Of a DNA stretch of 13,828 bases, positions 11,920 through 13,828 are shown in pieces. This DNA is from Galactobacter sp. Its GTDB lineage: Bacteria > Actinomycetota > Actinomycetes > Actinomycetales > Micrococcaceae. The stretch lies in contig JALAHE010000298.1 of NCBI GenBank assembly GCA_022712075.1, positions 1 to 13,828 of the forward strand, read 5' to 3'. Position 1 is the first letter of the stretch. Every line of letters begins with the position of its first letter. Under the pieces are notes generated by a model. The model was given only the letters and a program-made list of their open reading frames with translations, did not search any database and was not told the origin of the DNA. The position numbers were made by a program, and so were the translations under genes.

Positions 11920-13828
11920 TCAGAAGCCGGGGATCAGGGAGACGACGAGGTCGATCAGCTTGATGCCAACGAACGGCGCGATGACGCCGCCGAGCCCGTA
12001 GATCAGCAGGTTGCGCCCCAGGAGCTTGGACGCCGCCACGGCCCGGTACTTCACGCCGCGCAGGGCGAGCGGGATGAGGGCCAGGATCACGAGCGCGTTG
12101 AAGATGACCGCCGAGAGAACGGCGGAGGCAGGCGAGGACAGGCCCATGACGTTGAGCGCCGCCAGCTGCGGGAAGGCCCCCATGAACATGGCGGGCACGA
12201 TCGCGAAGTACTTCGCGAGGTCGTTGGCGATGGAGAACGTGGTCAGCGCGCCGCGCGTGATGAGCAGCTGCTTGCCGATCGCCACGATGTCGATGAGCTT
12301 GGCCGGGTCCGAGTCCAGGTCCACCATGTTGCCGGCCTCCTTGGCGGCCGAGGTGCCGGTGTTCATGGCAACTCCCACGTCCGCCTGCGCCAGGGCCGGC
12401 GCGTCGTTCGTGCCGTCGCCTGTCATGGCCACCATGCGCCCGCCGGACTGCTCCTGCTTGATCAGCGCGAGCTTGTCCTCCGGCGTCGCCTCGGCGAGCA
12501 CGTCGTCCACGCCGGCCTCGGCCGCGATGGCGCGGGCCGTCACCTCGTTGTCACCCGTGATCATGACGGTGCGGATGCCCATGGCGCGCAGCTGCGCGAA
12601 CTTCTCGGGCAACCCCGCCTTCACCACGTCTTTGAGGTGGATCACGGCCAGGGCCCGCCCGCCGCCGTCGGCGTCCTGCTCGGCGACGACGAGGGGCGTC
12701 CCACCCTGCGCGGAGATCCGCGCGACCTCCGCCTCGAGCGCCACGCGCACCGCGGGCTCCGGGGCATTGCCGGCGGCGTCCAGCCAGGCGAGCACGGCGG
12801 AGCCTGCGCCCTTGCGCAGCGCGGAGCCGTCGCGCCGGTCCACGCCCGACATGCGCGTGGTGGCGGAGAAGGCAACGGGCGAGCCGGTGAGGCGTCCAAG
12901 GCCCGACGGCGTGGCGTCACCCGCCCCCGCCGGCGCGCCTTCCGGCGCGGCCGGGTAAGCGGCCGGAGCCGAGTCCCCGCCCAGCGCCGCCGTGTCCGGC
13001 GTCCCGCCGAGGGCCGCGTGGGCCAGTGCCGAGGCGGTGCGCGGCCCATCGCTCAGCGCGAGCGAGAGTACCGAGCGGCCCTCAGGGGTCGCGTCGGCGA
13101 GCGAGGCCTCGACGGCGGCGCTCCACGCCTCGTCCGCCTCCACGCCCGGCAGCGGGTTCACGCCCACCGCGCGGCGGTTGCCGTAGGTGATGGTCCCCGT
13201 CTTATCCAGCAGCAAGGTGGAGACGTCGCCGGCGGCCTCGACAGCGCGGCCGGAGAGGGCAAGCACGTTGCGGCGCACGAGCCGGTCCATGCCCGCGATG
13301 CCGATCGCCGAGAGCAGGGCCGAGATGGTCGTGGGGATGAGGCACACGAGCAGCGCCACGAGCACGGCGAGGTGCACGGGGGCGGAGACGGAGGAGGCGA
13401 TGGGGTTCAGCGTCAGCGTCACCACGAGGAAGACGAGCGTGAGCGTCGCGAGCAGCACGTCGAGCGCCACCTCGTTTGGCGTCTTGCGCCGCGCGGCCCC
13501 CTCCACGAGCGAGATCATCCGGTCCACGAACGTCTGGCCGGGCGTGGAGGTGATGCGCACGAGGATGCGGTCGGAGAGCACGCGCGTGCCGCCCGTGACG
13601 GCGCTGCGATCGCCGCCGGCCTCGCGCACCACCGGCGCCGATTCGCCGGTGATGGCCGACTCGTCGCCGCTTGCCCCGCCGTGCACCACGTCGCCGTCGC
13701 CGGGAATGACGTCCCCGGCCTCGACGAGCACCACATCGCCGATCGCGAGCGCGGACGAGGCGCGCTCCTCAAGGGTGGCACGGCGCCCTGCCGGGTCGGC
13801 CGAGCGGTCCCAGGCGCCGGCGCCGGAG
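11920..13828 (-). CDS. kdpB: Potassium-transporting P-type ATPase subunit KdpB (5' partial)
   Basis: Catalytic P-type ATPase subunit of the high-affinity K+ pump; it hydrolyses ATP to drive K+ uptake through KdpA. The frame is open to the right edge, so about 635 residues are visible and roughly the first 100 are missing. Visible parts are the actuator-domain ITGESAPV (near 13650), the transmembrane CLIPTT, the phosphorylation site DKTGTITYGN (aspartate near 13206), KGAGSAV in the nucleotide domain, MITGDN, MTGDGTNDAPALAQADVGVAMN, and the C-terminal helices ending IGLPGF-like at the stop. In the nucleotide-binding domain, about 40 residues more than in E. coli KdpB lie between LALSDG and TTRMSG; the extra stretch is Ala/Pro/Gly-rich (12880-13050). 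A GTG near 13734 is inside conserved sequence and is not the start. Residues upstream of it (ASSALAIGD) continue the family pattern. Confidence 0.96.
   Translation of the reverse strand, partial: SGAGAWDRSADPAGRRATLEERASSALAIGDVVLVEAGDVIPGDGDVVHGGASGDESAITGESAPVVREAGGDRSAVTGGTRVLSDRILVRITSTPGQTFVDRMISLVEGAARRKTPNEVALDVLLATLTLVFLVVTLTLNPIASSVSAPVHLAVLVALLVCLIPTTISALLSAIGIAGMDRLVRRNVLALSGRAVEAAGDVSTLLLDKTGTITYGNRRAVGVNPLPGVEADEAWSAAVEASLADATPEGRSVLSLALSDGPRTASALAHAALGGTPDTAALGGDSAPAAYPAAPEGAPAGAGDATPSGLGRLTGSPVAFSATTRMSGVDRRDGSALRKGAGSAVLAWLDAAGNAPEPAVRVALEAEVARISAQGGTPLVVAEQDADGGGRALAVIHLKDVVKAGLPEKFAQLRAMGIRTVMITGDNEVTARAIAAEAGVDDVLAEATPEDKLALIKQEQSGGRMVAMTGDGTNDAPALAQADVGVAMNTGTSAAKEAGNMVDLDSDPAKLIDIVAIGKQLLITRGALTTFSIANDLAKYFAIVPAMFMGAFPQLAALNVMGLSSPASAVLSAVIFNALVILALIPLALRGVKYRAVAASKLLGRNLLIYGLGGVIAPFVGIKLIDLVVSLIPGF

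Noticed and set aside
1..13828. CRISPR array, prophage, insertion sequence or defence/toxin-antitoxin system
   Set aside because: No regularly spaced repeats, transposase, integrase, phage or toxin motifs were found; all long frames belong to transport, purine, quinone-reductase or Kdp functions.

Overview
The window comes from a very GC-rich chromosome with strong G/C bias at third codon positions. Several things point to a high-GC actinobacterium, probably order Micrococcales and Micrococcaceae-like: the purS-purQ-purL order, the style of the PurQ N-terminus, GTG and ATGA-coupled starts, a probable leaderless gene, and Ala/Gly/Pro-rich insertions. The genus assignment is inference only.

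Layout. (1) 1-1918, + strand: the end of an iron-siderophore ABC importer, made of a FecCD-type permease cut by the left edge and its ATPase, overlapping by 4 nt. (2) 1946-2437, +: a small DUF1761 membrane protein, probably read from a leaderless promoter. (3) 2438-2706: an intergenic region holding two long hairpins that share their outer sequence but differ, with pairing kept, in the inner stem. (4) 2707-3567, +: a QorB-like NAD(P)H:quinone oxidoreductase. (5) 3568-3855: a GC-rich gap with inverted copies of a 17-nt motif, then a promoter candidate and leader for the purine operon. (6) 3856-7182, +: purS-purQ-purL, the three polypeptides of the FGAM synthetase complex. (7) 7183-7457: a convergent gap with a terminator hairpin and what looks like the stub of an Ogt/MGMT-type DNA alkyltransferase gene. 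(8) 7458-13828, - strand: the potassium-starvation locus in the order kdpB (cut by the right edge), kdpC, kdpD, kdpE, with a 235-nt gap between kdpC and kdpD.

How the genes work together. PurS, PurQ and PurL convert FGAR plus glutamine and ATP to FGAM. KdpB and KdpC are the P-type ATPase catalytic subunit and its chaperone-like partner in the high-affinity K+ pump (KdpA and KdpF would lie beyond the right edge). KdpD and KdpE form the two-component system that controls this pump. The kdpC-kdpD gap holds a strong hairpin terminator, a direct repeat with 11-nt period that fits an OmpR-family (KdpE) site, and a -10-like hexamer. kdpDE may therefore have its own, possibly autoregulated, promoter.

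No CRISPR array, tRNA, rRNA, transposase, phage gene or defence system was recognised. The most interesting unexplained material is intergenic: the paired hairpins at 2459-2622, the 17-nt repeat family, the putative KdpE box, and the alkyltransferase remnant at the pur/kdp junction.
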